Below are positions 1-9,100 of a DNA stretch of 36,162 nucleotides, one piece after another. Position numbers and translations under genes: made by a program. Source of the DNA: Acidobacteriaceae bacterium (lineage in GTDB: Bacteria; Acidobacteriota; Terriglobia; Terriglobales; Acidobacteriaceae); assembly GCA_003142935.1 (NCBI GenBank), contig PLOG01000175.1, forward strand, positions 71,573-107,734, written 5' to 3'. Every line of letters begins with the position of its first letter. The stretch's first letter is position 1. Below the pieces are notes generated by a model. The model was not told where the DNA came from. It was given only the letters and a program-made list of their open reading frames with translations, and did no database searches.

Positions 1-1921
1 CGGAGGAGAGCCTGCCAGTGGCTGTGGCCGCGGCCTGGAAGGTGGTATGAACCCTCGAATTCACATCGGCTAAAAGCGGTAAAGCGTCGATATAATTCGA
101 CTTGAGCTTGGAGAGATGGCGATATTCCAGAACCAGTTTTGGGACTTCGTTGTGCTCGGCGAGCTGCTCCAGAACGTCCTGCGCGGTAGACAGGCTCTTG
201 CCTTTTCCTCGGGAGGGCGGTGCGGCCAGGCCCATGTGCGTGAAGAGGACCTCGCCGAGTTGCTTGGGGGAGTTGATGTTGAACCGGCGTCCGGCGAGCT
301 CGAAGACGCGCTCACCGACGCGTTGGATTTCCTGGCCGAAGCGGAGTGAGAGGCCGTCGAGGACGCCAATGTCGATGCGGACTCCGGCTTGTTCCATCCG
401 GTAAAGCACGGGCGCGAGCGGCAGATCGATTTCGCGGTAGACGCGCTCGACACCCGACTTTTGAGCCTCTGCCAGCAGTGCGGGAGCAAGAGCGCCGATG
501 GCAGCAGCGGCGGCGGCAAGTGTTGTGGGTGCAGGTTGGCTATGGCGTGCGGCGACATCGGCGAGAGCCTGGGTGGCGTGAGTTGGGTTCAGCGCGTAGG
601 AGAGGAGCATCGTGTCCTCCACTGCGCCTCGCAGTGCAACTCCCTGCGCATCAAGCAAATGCAGAGCTAACTTCAAGTCGTGCGTGCGTTTTGGCGTGGC
701 AGAATCTTCAAGCAGTTGGCGCAACTCCGGCGTGAGCGGCAAACGCAGAGCCACACCGGCCTCGGCGCAGACGCCTACGGCGAAGCTGGCTTGCTTCTCG
801 TCCGCTTCGGCGAGATTGAGGAGTGACTGCGCGGGAGGCAGCTCGTCTTCTGTTTCAGAGCCGGTGCTAGGAGCGTTGGCATCGAGAGCGAAGGCGAAGC
901 CGTTCGCTTGTGCGGCCCCATAAAATTCCGCGGACTGAGCTGGGGAGGGGTCTTCAATCAGCTCGACGGCATCGGCGGTCGCTGAAGGCGCGAGTTCCTT
1001 GAGCATCGACGTGAACTCAAGCTCCGTAAAAAGCTCGCGGCAGGCTTCGAGGTCCAGCGGTTGGGTTTCCATCGCGGCCAAGTCCAGATTGAGGGGCACG
1101 TGGCTGTCGATGGTGACCAGCTCTTTTGAAAGAAGAACCGTTTCGCGATTCTGTTCCAGAGACTCGCGGTAGGTTTTGCGCTTGACCTCGGCGGCGCGAC
1201 CCAGCACGGCCTCAACGCTGCCGAATTCCTTGATGAGCTCGACGCTTCCCTTGTCGCCGATGCCGGGCGCGCCGGGAATGTTGTCGACCGCATCGCCGCG
1301 CAGCGCCATCACGTCAACCACCTTCTCCGGCGGCACGCCCAGCGTTTCCGTCACTCCGGCGGGATCGAGAATCAGGTTGTCTTTCTGCGGGTTCAGGATC
1401 TTTACCCGCGGCGTAACCAACTGCATCATGTCCTTGTCGCCGGAGACGATGAAGACTTCGTGTTCGTGCTCGGCGGCCTGGCGGGCGAGGGTCCCGATGA
1501 CGTCGTCGGCCTCGAATCCCTGCGCTTCCAGGATTGGAATACGCAAAGCTTCAAGGGCGCGGCGAATGTACGGAATCTGCCGGCGCAAGTCCTCGGGCAT
1601 GGCTTCGCGATTGGCCTTGTACCCCTCGTAGGTAACCTCGTCGAAGCTCTGCGTCTTCGAGTTCCACTTGCGCAGCGGGCCCATGGTGCGCGCGCGCTCG
1701 TCGCGAAAGACTTCGCCGCTGAGGTCGAAGACGGCTGCGAAGTAGCGCGGCGCAAAATCCTGCCGCAGCTTCTTGATCATGTTCACGAAGACGTAAGTGG
1801 CAGCCGTGGGAAGACCGCCGCGCGTGGACATGGGGCGGCTGTGTTGCATCGCGTGGTAGGCGCGAAAGATGAACGACATGGTGTCGAGCAGGAAGACGGG
1901 CGGTTTGGCTTGGTCTGTCAC
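1..1921 (-). CDS. polA: DNA polymerase I (5' nuclease and 3'-5' exonuclease-like domains; C-terminus beyond window)
   Basis: DNA polymerase I fills gaps and removes primers in replication and repair. The visible 640 residues hold an N-terminal 5' nuclease domain (FEADDVIG, SGDKDMMQLV and the helix-hairpin-helix stretch NIPGAPGIGDKG), then a 3'-5' exonuclease-like domain (about 290-490), then the start of the polymerase domain, which ends at the window edge inside TATGRLSS. Polymerase motifs A, B and C lie outside. The start is GTG at 1921; the next in-frame codon set upstream runs into a stop without another start, and no strong ribosome site is visible. It is the last gene of a minus-strand operon, 24 bases after queA. 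The exonuclease-like domain lacks the catalytic carboxylates: Ala345 where the first Asp of Exo I is expected and Ala419 in THDLKLALHLL where Exo II has KYD, so proofreading is probably absent. The product is certain; loss of proofreading is inference from motif alignment by eye. Confidence 0.96.
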   Translation of the reverse strand, partial: MTDQAKPPVFLLDTMSFIFRAYHAMQHSRPMSTRGGLPTAATYVFVNMIKKLRQDFAPRYFAAVFDLSGEVFRDERARTMGPLRKWNSKTQSFDEVTYEGYKANREAMPEDLRRQIPYIRRALEALRIPILEAQGFEADDVIGTLARQAAEHEHEVFIVSGDKDMMQLVTPRVKILNPQKDNLILDPAGVTETLGVPPEKVVDVMALRGDAVDNIPGAPGIGDKGSVELIKEFGSVEAVLGRAAEVKRKTYRESLEQNRETVLLSKELVTIDSHVPLNLDLAAMETQPLDLEACRELFTELEFTSMLKELAPSATADAVELIEDPSPAQSAEFYGAAQANGFAFALDANAPSTGSETEDELPPAQSLLNLAEADEKQASFAVGVCAEAGVALRLPLTPELRQLLEDSATPKRTHDLKLALHLLDAQGVALRGAVEDTMLLSYALNPTHATQALADVAARHSQPAPTTLAAAAAAIGALAPALLAEAQKSGVERVYREIDLPLAPVLYRMEQAGVRIDIGVLDGLSLRFGQEIQRVGERVFELAGRRFNINSPKQLGEVLFTHMGLAAPPSRGKGKSLSTAQDVLEQLAEHNEVPKLVLEYRHLSKLKSNYIDALPLLADVNSRVHTTFQAAATATGRLSS

Positions 1922-1945
1922 GCTAGAGAGTTTAACAGCGTCGCG

Positions 1946-3052
1946 TCACTCTATGAACATGCAATCGCCGTAGCTGAAGAACCGGTACTTCTGCTCGACT
2001 GCATGACGGTAGGCCGCCAGCACGCGCTCGCGGCCTGCAAATGCGCTGACCAGCATGAGGAGGCTCGATTGAGGCAGGTGGAAGTTGGTGAGCAAGGCGC
2101 GCACGAGGCGGAATTCGAAGCCGGGAGAAATAAAGATTTCCGTGGCTCCGGAATGTGGCTTGAGAGGACTGCCTGTGGCCTGGAGAGCGCAATGCTCGAG
2201 CGTGCGAACGACAGTGGTGCCGACGGCCACGATGCGCCGGCCTTCAGCGACGGCGCGATTGATGGCTTCTGCGGCGGGGGCGCTGAGCGTGTAACGTTCG
2301 CGATGCAGTTTGACTTCGTCGAGTCGCTCAACGCGGAGAGGGGCGAAGGTACCGAGGCCCACGCGGAGCGTGATTCTTGCGACTTCGATTCCCCTGGCAG
2401 CGAGAGCGTCCAGCGTCTGCGCGGTGAAGTGCAGGCCGGCGGTGGGCGCTGCTACCGAGCCCCGTTCGCGGGAAAAGACGGTCTGGTACCGCTCGCGATC
2501 CTGCTGCGCATCGTCGCGGCGGATGTAAGGTGGGAGCGGCATGTGGCCGATGCGGTCGAGGATAGCGAAGAAGTCGCCAGCATCTCGGTTTTTGACCGGC
2601 GCGAATTGGAGCAGGCGATCACCGAATTTTCCGCGTTCGAGGACTTCCGCTTCAACGACGATCTCGCCGTTGGGCGCGGGAAAGACAAGGCGCTCGCCGA
2701 TGGCTACTTTACGGCCGGGCCTGACGAGGGCGCGCCAGAGGTCGTCGCCAACGGGCTCGGTAAGCATGACTTCGATGCGGCCGGTTGGTTTCTCGTGGTC
2801 GCGTAGCAGTGTGCGGCGGCCGTAGAGGCGCGCCGGAATGACGCGGCTGTCGTTGAGCACGAGAAGATCGCCGGGCTGCAGCATCGAAGAGAAGTCGGCA
2901 AAGAGCGCATCGCGCAAAGCGCCGGTGGCCCGATCGAGCAGCAACATGCGACTCGTGCCTCGCTCAGCCGGGGGCTGCTGCGCAATCAGTTCCGGAGGCA
3001 ACTCGAAATCGAAGTCGGAGACGAGCAGCCCGCTTTGGGATTCCTCGGTCAT
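1946..3052 (-). CDS. queA: S-adenosylmethionine:tRNA ribosyltransferase-isomerase QueA
   Basis: QueA transfers and isomerises the ribosyl part of S-adenosylmethionine onto 7-aminomethyl-7-deazaguanine in tRNA, making epoxyqueuosine in the cytoplasm. The 368-residue product is full length and shows family stretches: [14 protein letters not shown] at the start, [40 protein letters not shown] and [21 protein letters not shown] near the end. An earlier in-frame ATG exists at 3070, but ATG 3052 fits better: it makes a 4-base ATGA overlap with the stop of the upstream acyltransferase gene (3049-3051), which suggests translational coupling, and it matches the normal QueA N-terminus. No other queuosine gene lies in the window. 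Identity is essentially sure; the start is likely. Confidence 0.97.
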   Translation of the reverse strand: MTEESQSGLLVSDFDFELPPELIAQQPPAERGTSRMLLLDRATGALRDALFADFSSMLQPGDLLVLNDSRVIPARLYGRRTLLRDHEKPTGRIEVMLTEPVGDDLWRALVRPGRKVAIGERLVFPAPNGEIVVEAEVLERGKFGDRLLQFAPVKNRDAGDFFAILDRIGHMPLPPYIRRDDAQQDRERYQTVFSRERGSVAAPTAGLHFTAQTLDALAARGIEVARITLRVGLGTFAPLRVERLDEVKLHRERYTLSAPAAEAINRAVAEGRRIVAVGTTVVRTLEHCALQATGSPLKPHSGATEIFISPGFEFRLVRALLTNFHLPQSSLLMLVSAFAGRERVLAAYRHAVEQKYRFFSYGDCMFIE

Positions 3053-3759
3053 GGCTTGGTCGACATGCAATCGGCTTTGCCGAAATGTTCGAGCGCTCGC
3101 AGCCGCGCGCGTTCGATTGCGGCGTTCAACTCTTCTCTCTTGTGCTCAAACTCTGCTTCGGGAAGATCGGCTGGAACGTATGTCCATTGCGCCCAACTGA
3201 CTGCGATCCGCGTGAATGGTTTGGGCACCAGAAAGCGGTCCCAGGAACGCATTGTCCAGGCGTGTTCGGGCTCGAGGTGGAAGGCGCCGATGGGCGCAGA
3301 TGTCATTTGCGCAAGCTTGATGGGCCCCATCTTGGTGCGGTAGATGGGGCCGAGGGGGCCGTCGGCAGTGAAGATGGCTGTCCGTCCGCGCTCGATGACA
3401 TCCTTCAAGCCAAGCAGTCCTTCGCGCGCGCCGCGTGAACTGGAACCGCGCACGGCGCCGAAGCCGAACATCTCCAGAGTGCGCGTAATCAGTTCGCCGT
3501 CAAAGCTGCGGCTGATGAGAATGATGGCATGAGAGCGGCGGAAATACACCGTGCAAGGCAGAACGCACTGGTGCCAGAAACAGTAGATCTCCGGTCCCGG
3601 CTCCTCGCCGAAGACAACCGGGATAACGCCTTCTTCGGCGATCACCTCAAAGCGCCAGGTGCGGCCGATGAGGGAGAAGAGCGCCCACACCAGACGCGGA
3701 ACCACAGCCAGAACGAGGCGCTGGGCAAAAGTAAATCTGGGCGTGGAATCGGCGGTCAC
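3049..3759 (-). CDS. DUF374 / lysophospholipid acyltransferase-like protein
   Basis: This 236-residue protein resembles the DUF374 branch of lysophospholipid acyltransferases, proteins that sit at the inner membrane and are thought to acylate lipid or lipid A-type substrates. Visible family motifs are CFWHQCVL (the WHQ acyl-transfer His), [12 protein letters not shown], the run [14 protein letters not shown], and TADGPLGP. A hydrophobic N-terminal segment (about residues 14-34, [19 protein letters not shown]) could anchor it. It is the first gene of the operon with queA and polA, and its stop overlaps the queA start by four bases. The first ATG is used. Family membership is seen directly; the substrate is unknown. 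Confidence 0.87.
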   Translation of the reverse strand: MTADSTPRFTFAQRLVLAVVPRLVWALFSLIGRTWRFEVIAEEGVIPVVFGEEPGPEIYCFWHQCVLPCTVYFRRSHAIILISRSFDGELITRTLEMFGFGAVRGSSSRGAREGLLGLKDVIERGRTAIFTADGPLGPIYRTKMGPIKLAQMTSAPIGAFHLEPEHAWTMRSWDRFLVPKPFTRIAVSWAQWTYVPADLPEAEFEHKREELNAAIERARLRALEHFGKADCMSTKP

Positions 3760-3794
3760 TGTGACGATTCTAGCGGAGTTGGCGGGTTGGTGGA

Positions 3795-3884
3795 ACCAGG
3801 TCTCTGACCGCTTGCTGTTGTACTAACTCTGGGTGCCCCAGGTCTCGATTCTGAGACCTGGGATAGCATGAACCCAACGCACAA
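3795..3884 (-). repeat. 90-bp hairpin repeat, family A, copy 1
   Basis: Read on the minus strand this block aligns without gaps to 7651-7740 (plus strand) at 74 of 90 positions, about 82%. It contains a perfect 10-bp inverted repeat with a 6-base loop at 3837-3862 (arms CCCAGGTCTC and GAGACCTGGG). A further copy of the arm-like string (CCAGGTCTCT, 3796-3805) could pair alternatively. It lies between the stop of the ABC permease gene and the start of the acyltransferase gene. There is no T-run, so it is not a standard terminator. Confidence 0.85.
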
Positions 3885-3915
3885 AATTGCGCGGTCAGAA
3901 ACCTAGCGCCGCGCC

Positions 3916-5163
3916 TCACGAGTAGCGGAGCCAGCGGACTAGTTCCGGCAGCGTGGCGCGCTTCCCGTACATCAGAATGCCGACGCGATAGAGCCGCGAC
4001 GAGAACCAGAGCGTGGCCCAGATGCTCACCACCATCAGTCCGATGGAAACGGCAAACTGCCACACGGGCGGCATCTCCGAGGCCATGCGCAGAAACATGA
4101 TGATGGGCGCCGTGGGCGGAAAAAGCGAGGCCGCGATTGACCAGACGGAGTTCGAGTCGTTGATGATGAGGATGATGAGCGCAAAGCTCAGCCAGGTGGG
4201 CGCGGCAGCCAAGGGCATGTACATCTGCAGCTCCTGTTCGGTCTCGCAGGTGGCCGCGAGGCCCGCGAACAGCGAGCTATAGAGCAGGTAACCGAGAAGA
4301 AAGTAGACCGGGAAAAGGATTCCCTCCGCCCACGAGAAGTGAACCGCGTATTGGCCGGTCAACATCGCCTCCGCAAACGGAGTGACCATGATCGCGGCCC
4401 CGGCAACCAGCCAGATCGCGATTTGCGTAAGGCCCACTGCGCCCACGCCGATCAGCTTGCCGGCCAGCATGTCGCTGGGCTTCACGGTCGCCAGCATCAC
4501 TTCAAAGATGCGCGAGGTCTTCTCCTGAATAATCGAGCGTGCCACGTTCAGGCCGTAGATCAGAGTGGTCATCGACAGCAGCAATGCCATCACATAGCCC
4601 TTCCAGAAGGAGGCTTGCGCATTGCTCCTGACGACTGAGCCGTCTTTCTTCACTTGAAAGGTTTCGATCGAGATGCCCTTGACCAATGCATCCGCTTCGG
4701 CGGGCCTCATTCCGGAGCCTGCGAGCCGCTCTGTGACCATGCCGTCGTTCAGGGCTTGCTTGAGCCGATCGTTGGTGATGAAATCGCCCGAGGATTGCGC
4801 GGTGTAGCTGGCCTTCGGCAGTCCGCCAGGCTGTGTCTCAACGGAAAGAAATCCTTCGATGGCCTTGGATTGGACCTGCCGGATGAGCTGCGCTCGAGTG
4901 TCAGGCGTGGCGGGAGCGGCCACGTCGACATTGGGCGTTCCATCCTTGTCGCTCACGATCTGGGTGCGGATTGCATCGGCCAGTGCGGCGTCGTTCGCCA
5001 TGATGACCAGGTGCTTGTTGGCGCCCAGGCCGAGGCTGGCGACGTAGCCAACGCCGATAATTACCGCGAAGAGCGCCGGCAGTCCAATAGTGGAGAGCCG
5101 GAAGGCGCGGCCCCGGACTTGCTCCAGGTACTCGCGCTTGGCAATCAGCATCGTGTTACGCAT
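3916..5163 (-). CDS. ABC-2 type transporter permease, NatB-like
   Basis: This 415-residue membrane subunit pairs with the ATPase just upstream to form an exporter of the NatAB type; the substrate (sodium, drug or other) cannot be told. Architecture: an N-terminal transmembrane helix (about 20-45, after AKREYLEQVRGRAF), a large extracytoplasmic domain (about 50-220), then five to six helices (for example YVMALLLSMTTLIYGL, IAIWLVAGAAIMV, and one near the C-terminus, IGLMVVSIWATLWFSS). The stretch ARSIIQEKTSRIFEVMLATV is typical of ABC-2 permeases of this class. The start ATG 5163 overlaps the ATPase gene by 8 bases; an in-frame ATG four codons on is an alternative. A longer reading frame continues upstream into the ATPase gene but is a shadow. 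Confidence 0.88.
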   Translation of the reverse strand: MRNTMLIAKREYLEQVRGRAFRLSTIGLPALFAVIIGVGYVASLGLGANKHLVIMANDAALADAIRTQIVSDKDGTPNVDVAAPATPDTRAQLIRQVQSKAIEGFLSVETQPGGLPKASYTAQSSGDFITNDRLKQALNDGMVTERLAGSGMRPAEADALVKGISIETFQVKKDGSVVRSNAQASFWKGYVMALLLSMTTLIYGLNVARSIIQEKTSRIFEVMLATVKPSDMLAGKLIGVGAVGLTQIAIWLVAGAAIMVTPFAEAMLTGQYAVHFSWAEGILFPVYFLLGYLLYSSLFAGLAATCETEQELQMYMPLAAAPTWLSFALIILIINDSNSVWSIAASLFPPTAPIIMFLRMASEMPPVWQFAVSIGLMVVSIWATLWFSSRLYRVGILMYGKRATLPELVRWLRYS

Positions 5164-6058
5164 TGGCCTTGCCTCCCACGGTCTGAATGAAAATCTCTTC
5201 GAGCGAAGGCTCGACCATTTCGAATCGATAGATGGTGGCCATTCCAGCGGCTTCGTGGAGCAGTTTTTGCGCGTTGCCGTGGGGCTTGAGCCGGATCTCG
5301 GCATGCCCGGAATAGTTCTTCGCCTCCGCGATCTCTTCGCTGTTGAGGAAGGCTGGGTTGCCTTCAAACTCGACGATGATGCGGTTGCGCTCGTAACGGC
5401 CTTTGATTTCGCGCAAGTTGCCTTCGAGCACGGCCTCGCCGTTGTTGATCAGGCAGATGGCGTCGCAGAGCTTCTCCACCTGATCCATGCGATGGGTTGA
5501 AAACAGGATCGCATTCCCCCGATCTTTGAGTTCCAGAAGGGTCTTTTCCACCAATACCGCATTCACCGGATCGAGGCCGCTGAAGGGCTCATCCATAACG
5601 ATCAGGCCCGGCTCGTGAAGCAGGCAGGAGATGAACTGAATCTTCTGCTGCATGCCTTTTGAGAGCTCATCTGTCTTCTTGTTCAGTGCGTCGGCAATCT
5701 CCATTCGCTCGGCCCATGCCGTAGACCGCTTGCGCGCGTCATCGGGAGACAATCCGTGCAACTGGCCGAAGAAGACCAGTTGTTCGATGACCTTCATCTT
5801 TTTATAGAGGCCGCGCTCCTCGGGAAGATAACCGACATGGTCCAGGCTCTCACGCTGAAATGGCTTGCCGAAGAGATTCACACGGCCCGAATCGGGAATG
5901 GTAATGCCCATCATCATGCGGATGGAGCTGGTCTTGCCGGCTCCATTCGGACCGAGCAGGCCGAACATCTGGCCGGCATCGATTGAGAGGCTCAGGTCGT
6001 TGACTGCGATCTTGTTCTCGTAGGCCTTGGTCACTCCCGCGAGCTCAACAACTGGCAT
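5156..6058 (-). CDS. ABC transporter ATP-binding protein, NatA-like
   Basis: This 300-residue ATPase drives the permease encoded downstream. It shows Walker A GPNGAGKT (36-43), a Q-loop region GYLPEERGLY (about 76-85), the signature LSKGMQ (132-137), Walker B GLIVMDEPFSGLDP (about 150-163) and the switch His in FSTHRMDQ. The last 80 residues form the C-terminal extension common in NatA-type subunits. A good ribosome site (GGGAGA, five bases before ATG 6058) fixes the start. Its end overlaps the permease start by 8 bases, so the two genes are co-translated. The 268 bp upstream separate it from the divergent AAA ATPase gene and probably hold both promoters; I could not pick out convincing boxes. 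Confidence 0.93.
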   Translation of the reverse strand: MPVVELAGVTKAYENKIAVNDLSLSIDAGQMFGLLGPNGAGKTSSIRMMMGITIPDSGRVNLFGKPFQRESLDHVGYLPEERGLYKKMKVIEQLVFFGQLHGLSPDDARKRSTAWAERMEIADALNKKTDELSKGMQQKIQFISCLLHEPGLIVMDEPFSGLDPVNAVLVEKTLLELKDRGNAILFSTHRMDQVEKLCDAICLINNGEAVLEGNLREIKGRYERNRIIVEFEGNPAFLNSEEIAEAKNYSGHAEIRLKPHGNAQKLLHEAAGMATIYRFEMVEPSLEEIFIQTVGGKANA

Positions 6059-6326
6059 AGATTCTCCCGCCGTTTTCTTCCTGCAAATTGGCCATGGGCA
6101 AGCCAGGGGAACGGGCTATGGAGAAGTGTAGCAAAAGCGCCTTGGACGCATGGCCACCGGGTTTTCCGCGACCGTGGTGGCCGGGGCTGGAAACCTGTTG
6201 GAAAACCTGGCGGGAGCGCAGGCCCTTACGACTAATGGGTAACCCGGAGCGTGACGAAAGAGGCAGATTTATAAGCATCGGTTCCGGTTACATTGGAAAC
6301 AGGGTCGGAGGAGCGGTGGGCGAACT

Positions 6327-7619
6327 TTGCTTAAAACTCACGATGAAGAATTCGGTCTTGTTAAACTAGAACCTCCTTCGGGGCCGGAACATCGACCGGA
6401 GTCGCTCTCGGAACTCGATGTGCGCAAGACTGTTCTCGAGGACCTCACACTAAAGACAATCTATCTCTCAGGCTCGCTCTCAATCCTTGACCTTTCCCGA
6501 ATTACCGGACTCAGCTATGAAGTGGCAAGCGAGCTGGTGCATCGGTTACGGGCGGGATTGTTCTGCCAGGTCACTGGAATGACCGGCAATATTCCGCAGA
6601 TTGCGATCACCTCCAGGGGCAGATTGCGAGCCGTCGATCTGCTTTCCAGCAGTCAATATGTCGCCACTGCGCCGGTGTCTTTTGAGAGTTACGTAGCCCA
6701 GGTCAGAAAGCAGAGCGTCAAAAAGGGCGGAGTGCACGCCGAAGAAGTTCACCGCGCCTTTGCCCATCTTGTGGTTGACGACGAGACACTGCGCCAGTTC
6801 GGAACGGCGCTGAACTCCGACAGCCCAATTTTTCTTTACGGCCCACCCGGAGTTGGCAAAACGGTCATGGCCCACGCAATGTCGAAGGTGCTCGCCGAAG
6901 ATGAAGTGTGGATCCCCTATGCGGTGGAAATCGACGGCCAGATCATTACCGTTTACGATCCGGCGATTCACCTGCGCATACCGGAGCTGGAGCCCGAGAA
7001 TCACGACGCACGCTGGGTGCTCTGTCACCGTCCCAGGGTTCTGGTCGGCGGCGAACTGACAGCCGAGATGCTCGATATGCAATTCAATCCAACCTCAAAG
7101 TTCTACGTCGGTCCGGTGCAGATGAAGGCCAACAATGGAGTCCTGATCATCGACGACTTCGGGCGGCAGCGAGTGCGCCCGGAGGAGCTGCTGAACCGCT
7201 GGATCGTGCCACTCGACAGGAGGGTAGATTATCTGACGCTGGCAGGGGGAAAGACCATTGAGATTCCGTTCGAACTACTGGTCGTGTTTGCATCGAATAT
7301 GGACCCGAACGAGCTGATGGATCCGGCATTCATGCGCAGGATTCAGACGAAGATCAAAATCGGCGCCGTTCCAGACAAGCAGTTCTGCGAGATATTCCGG
7401 CGGGTCGCCACCGAATCCGGCGTTGCCTTCGACGCAGAGATACCGAATCTCTTGATTGGCTTCGTGCACGATACGATGAAGCAGGAGCTGCGGTCGTGCT
7501 ATCCGCGGGACATTGTGAACCAGGTTTGCTGGGCAGCTCAGTTTGAAGATCGGGAGCCATATCTTGACCGCGCTGCGCTGAATCTTGCCATTGAGAGCTA
7601 CTTTGTGAAAGGCTCCTGA
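6327..7619 (+). CDS. AAA-family ATPase with N-terminal winged-helix-like region, function unknown
   Basis: A 430-residue ATPase standing alone. Residues about 30-95 (LSGSLSILDLSRITGLSYEV onwards) look like a winged helix. The ATPase core has Walker A GPPGVGKT (172-179), Walker B VLIIDDFG (Asp276 and Asp277), a sensor-1-like Asn in VFASNMDP and a likely arginine finger in AFMRRIQTKI, followed by a helical lid. This is the MoxR/AAA_5 style of ATPase, which often remodels partner proteins, but no partner gene (for example a VWA protein) is adjacent. The start is TTG 6327 with a GGAGGAG 13 bases upstream; spacing is long, so the start is uncertain, although no other in-frame start lies nearby. 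It is bracketed with the ABC genes by family A repeats. I cannot name a function. Confidence 0.75.
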   Translation: MLKTHDEEFGLVKLEPPSGPEHRPESLSELDVRKTVLEDLTLKTIYLSGSLSILDLSRITGLSYEVASELVHRLRAGLFCQVTGMTGNIPQIAITSRGRLRAVDLLSSSQYVATAPVSFESYVAQVRKQSVKKGGVHAEEVHRAFAHLVVDDETLRQFGTALNSDSPIFLYGPPGVGKTVMAHAMSKVLAEDEVWIPYAVEIDGQIITVYDPAIHLRIPELEPENHDARWVLCHRPRVLVGGELTAEMLDMQFNPTSKFYVGPVQMKANNGVLIIDDFGRQRVRPEELLNRWIVPLDRRVDYLTLAGGKTIEIPFELLVVFASNMDPNELMDPAFMRRIQTKIKIGAVPDKQFCEIFRRVATESGVAFDAEIPNLLIGFVHDTMKQELRSCYPRDIVNQVCWAAQFEDREPYLDRAALNLAIESYFVKGS

Positions 7620-7650
7620 CGGCTCCGCCTAGGTCTCTGGCCACATAATT

Positions 7651-7740
7651 TCGTACTTTGGATTCATGCGATCCCAGGTCCCAAAATCGGGACCTGGGAC
7701 ACCCGCGGTTGGTACAACTTCAAGCGGTCATAGACCTGGT
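7651..7740 (+). repeat. 90-bp hairpin repeat, family A, copy 2
   Basis: This is the second copy of the repeat at 3795-3884, in opposite orientation. The central hairpin is 7673-7698, with perfect 10-bp arms CCCAGGTCCC and GGGACCTGGG and a 6-base loop. Relative to copy 1 the stem carries a compensated change (a T-A pair replaced by C-G), so pairing is kept although the sequence changed. It sits between the convergent ends of the AAA ATPase and oxidoreductase genes. Confidence 0.85.
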
Positions 7741-7750
7741 GTTTGCTGAT

Positions 7751-9100
7751 TTAAACCAGCTTCATCGCATCCGGGTCCCATTTGACCACTTGGCCACGCT
7801 CGATGCTCAGGTTGCTGAGCAAGGCAGCGCCGGCGGCGCGGAACCCGAAGACGGCGTCCTCGACCACAGGCTTGCGTGTACGGACAGCTTCAAAAAAGTT
7901 CTTGAAGTGATCGTAGCTGTCGCTGTAGCCGTGCGGAGCTTCATACTTCTCGACACCGCCGAGCGATTCAGATCCCGAGTGAGGCGGATACTTCTTGTCG
8001 TAATCGGCGAGAATCTGTTTCTGCATCGCCTCAGTGAAGCTGTCGATCATATATCCCGGAGCCTGTTCGCGCGGGACTCGGGTGACCGTCACGGCTCCCC
8101 CGCCGATCTCCATAGTGCCCTCGGAGCCGGTAAAGATCAGCCCTTCGCTCTCTTCGCCACCGTCCACAAAGTTGACGCGGAGACTTAGGTTGAAGCCCTC
8201 TCGATAGTCGAAGAGGCCGAGCATCACGTCGGGCACGTCGCGGCCATCGTTCCAAAAGCGAAGTCCGCCGGCGGCCATGCCGCGTGTGGGCCCATGCGAG
8301 CCTGTAATGAAGTGGGTGCCGCTGAAGAGATGGACGAAGAGGTCGCCGGCGACACCGCTTCCATAGGCCTTCCATTTGCGCCATTGGAAGAAGTGCTCGG
8401 CATTGAAGGGGATTTTGGGCGCGGAGCCCAGAAAGCGCGGCCAGTCGCAGGTTTCTGGGGAGGCGTCGAGCGGAACGGTGTAGCTCCATGCGCCCATCGC
8501 CGAGTTCCGGTCCCAGCGGGCAGTAACCATGTTGAGCTTGCCGATGGCGCCCGCCTCGAGCAGTTCCTTGGCCTTGATGTAGAGGAGCGAGCTTACGCGC
8601 TGGCTGCCGATCTGGATGATGCGATTGGTAGCGTGGGCGGTTTCGATCATCTCCGGGCCGTCTGCATAGAGATGGATCATGGGCTTCTCGCAGTAGACGT
8701 CCTTGCCGGCCTTCATGGCGTCGCAAGAGGCGTGCTTGTGCCAGTGGTCGGGCGTGCCAATGATGACGGCGTCGATGTCTTTGCGGGCCAGAATTTCGTT
8801 GTAGTCGCGGGTGGTGAAGATGTCGTCGCCCCAGATTTCCTTGCTGTGGTCGAGGCGTCCGTTGTAGCAGTCGGCCACGGCGACCAGTTTGACGCCGGGA
8901 ACCTGCACTGCGATTTTGGTGTCTCCCTGCCCTTGGCCGCCGGCGCCGATGAGCGCGATCTGGATGTGGTCGTTGGCGGCTACAGGCCTTGCGGGCTCGG
9001 TCTGCATTGCAGTGAGCGCGTGCATCCTTGCGCCCAGCATGGTTGTTGCGGATGCCGCGCCCGCGGCCTTCAAGAAACTTCTGCGATTGAGTTCGTGCAT
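7751..9100 (-). CDS. Gfo/Idh/MocA-family oxidoreductase with Tat signal
   Basis: A 449-residue NAD(P)-dependent sugar-type oxidoreductase, predicted to be exported folded by the Tat system. The N-terminus has the twin-arginine motif NRRSFLKAAG followed by a small hydrophobic stretch. The Rossmann fold begins at IQIALIGAGGQGQGD; the family stretch CEKPMIH holds the conserved EKP lysine, and GTPDHWHKHA is typical of the secreted subgroup common in Acidobacteriota and Planctomycetota. The C-terminal half is the substrate-binding alpha/beta domain. A strong ribosome site (GGGAGG, seven bases before the ATG) supports the start at 9100. It is transcribed alone. The substrate is not predictable, though carbohydrate breakdown is the usual setting. 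Confidence 0.9.
   Translation of the reverse strand: MHELNRRSFLKAAGAASATTMLGARMHALTAMQTEPARPVAANDHIQIALIGAGGQGQGDTKIAVQVPGVKLVAVADCYNGRLDHSKEIWGDDIFTTRDYNEILARKDIDAVIIGTPDHWHKHASCDAMKAGKDVYCEKPMIHLYADGPEMIETAHATNRIIQIGSQRVSSLLYIKAKELLEAGAIGKLNMVTARWDRNSAMGAWSYTVPLDASPETCDWPRFLGSAPKIPFNAEHFFQWRKWKAYGSGVAGDLFVHLFSGTHFITGSHGPTRGMAAGGLRFWNDGRDVPDVMLGLFDYREGFNLSLRVNFVDGGEESEGLIFTGSEGTMEIGGGAVTVTRVPREQAPGYMIDSFTEAMQKQILADYDKKYPPHSGSESLGGVEKYEAPHGYSDSYDHFKNFFEAVRTRKPVVEDAVFGFRAAGAALLSNLSIERGQVVKWDPDAMKLV

Noticed and set aside
3916..5367. A longer version of the ABC permease starting at 5367
   Set aside because: The extra N-terminus is Arg/Ser/Pro-rich shadow of the ATPase gene; ATG 5163 begins the usual permease N-terminus.
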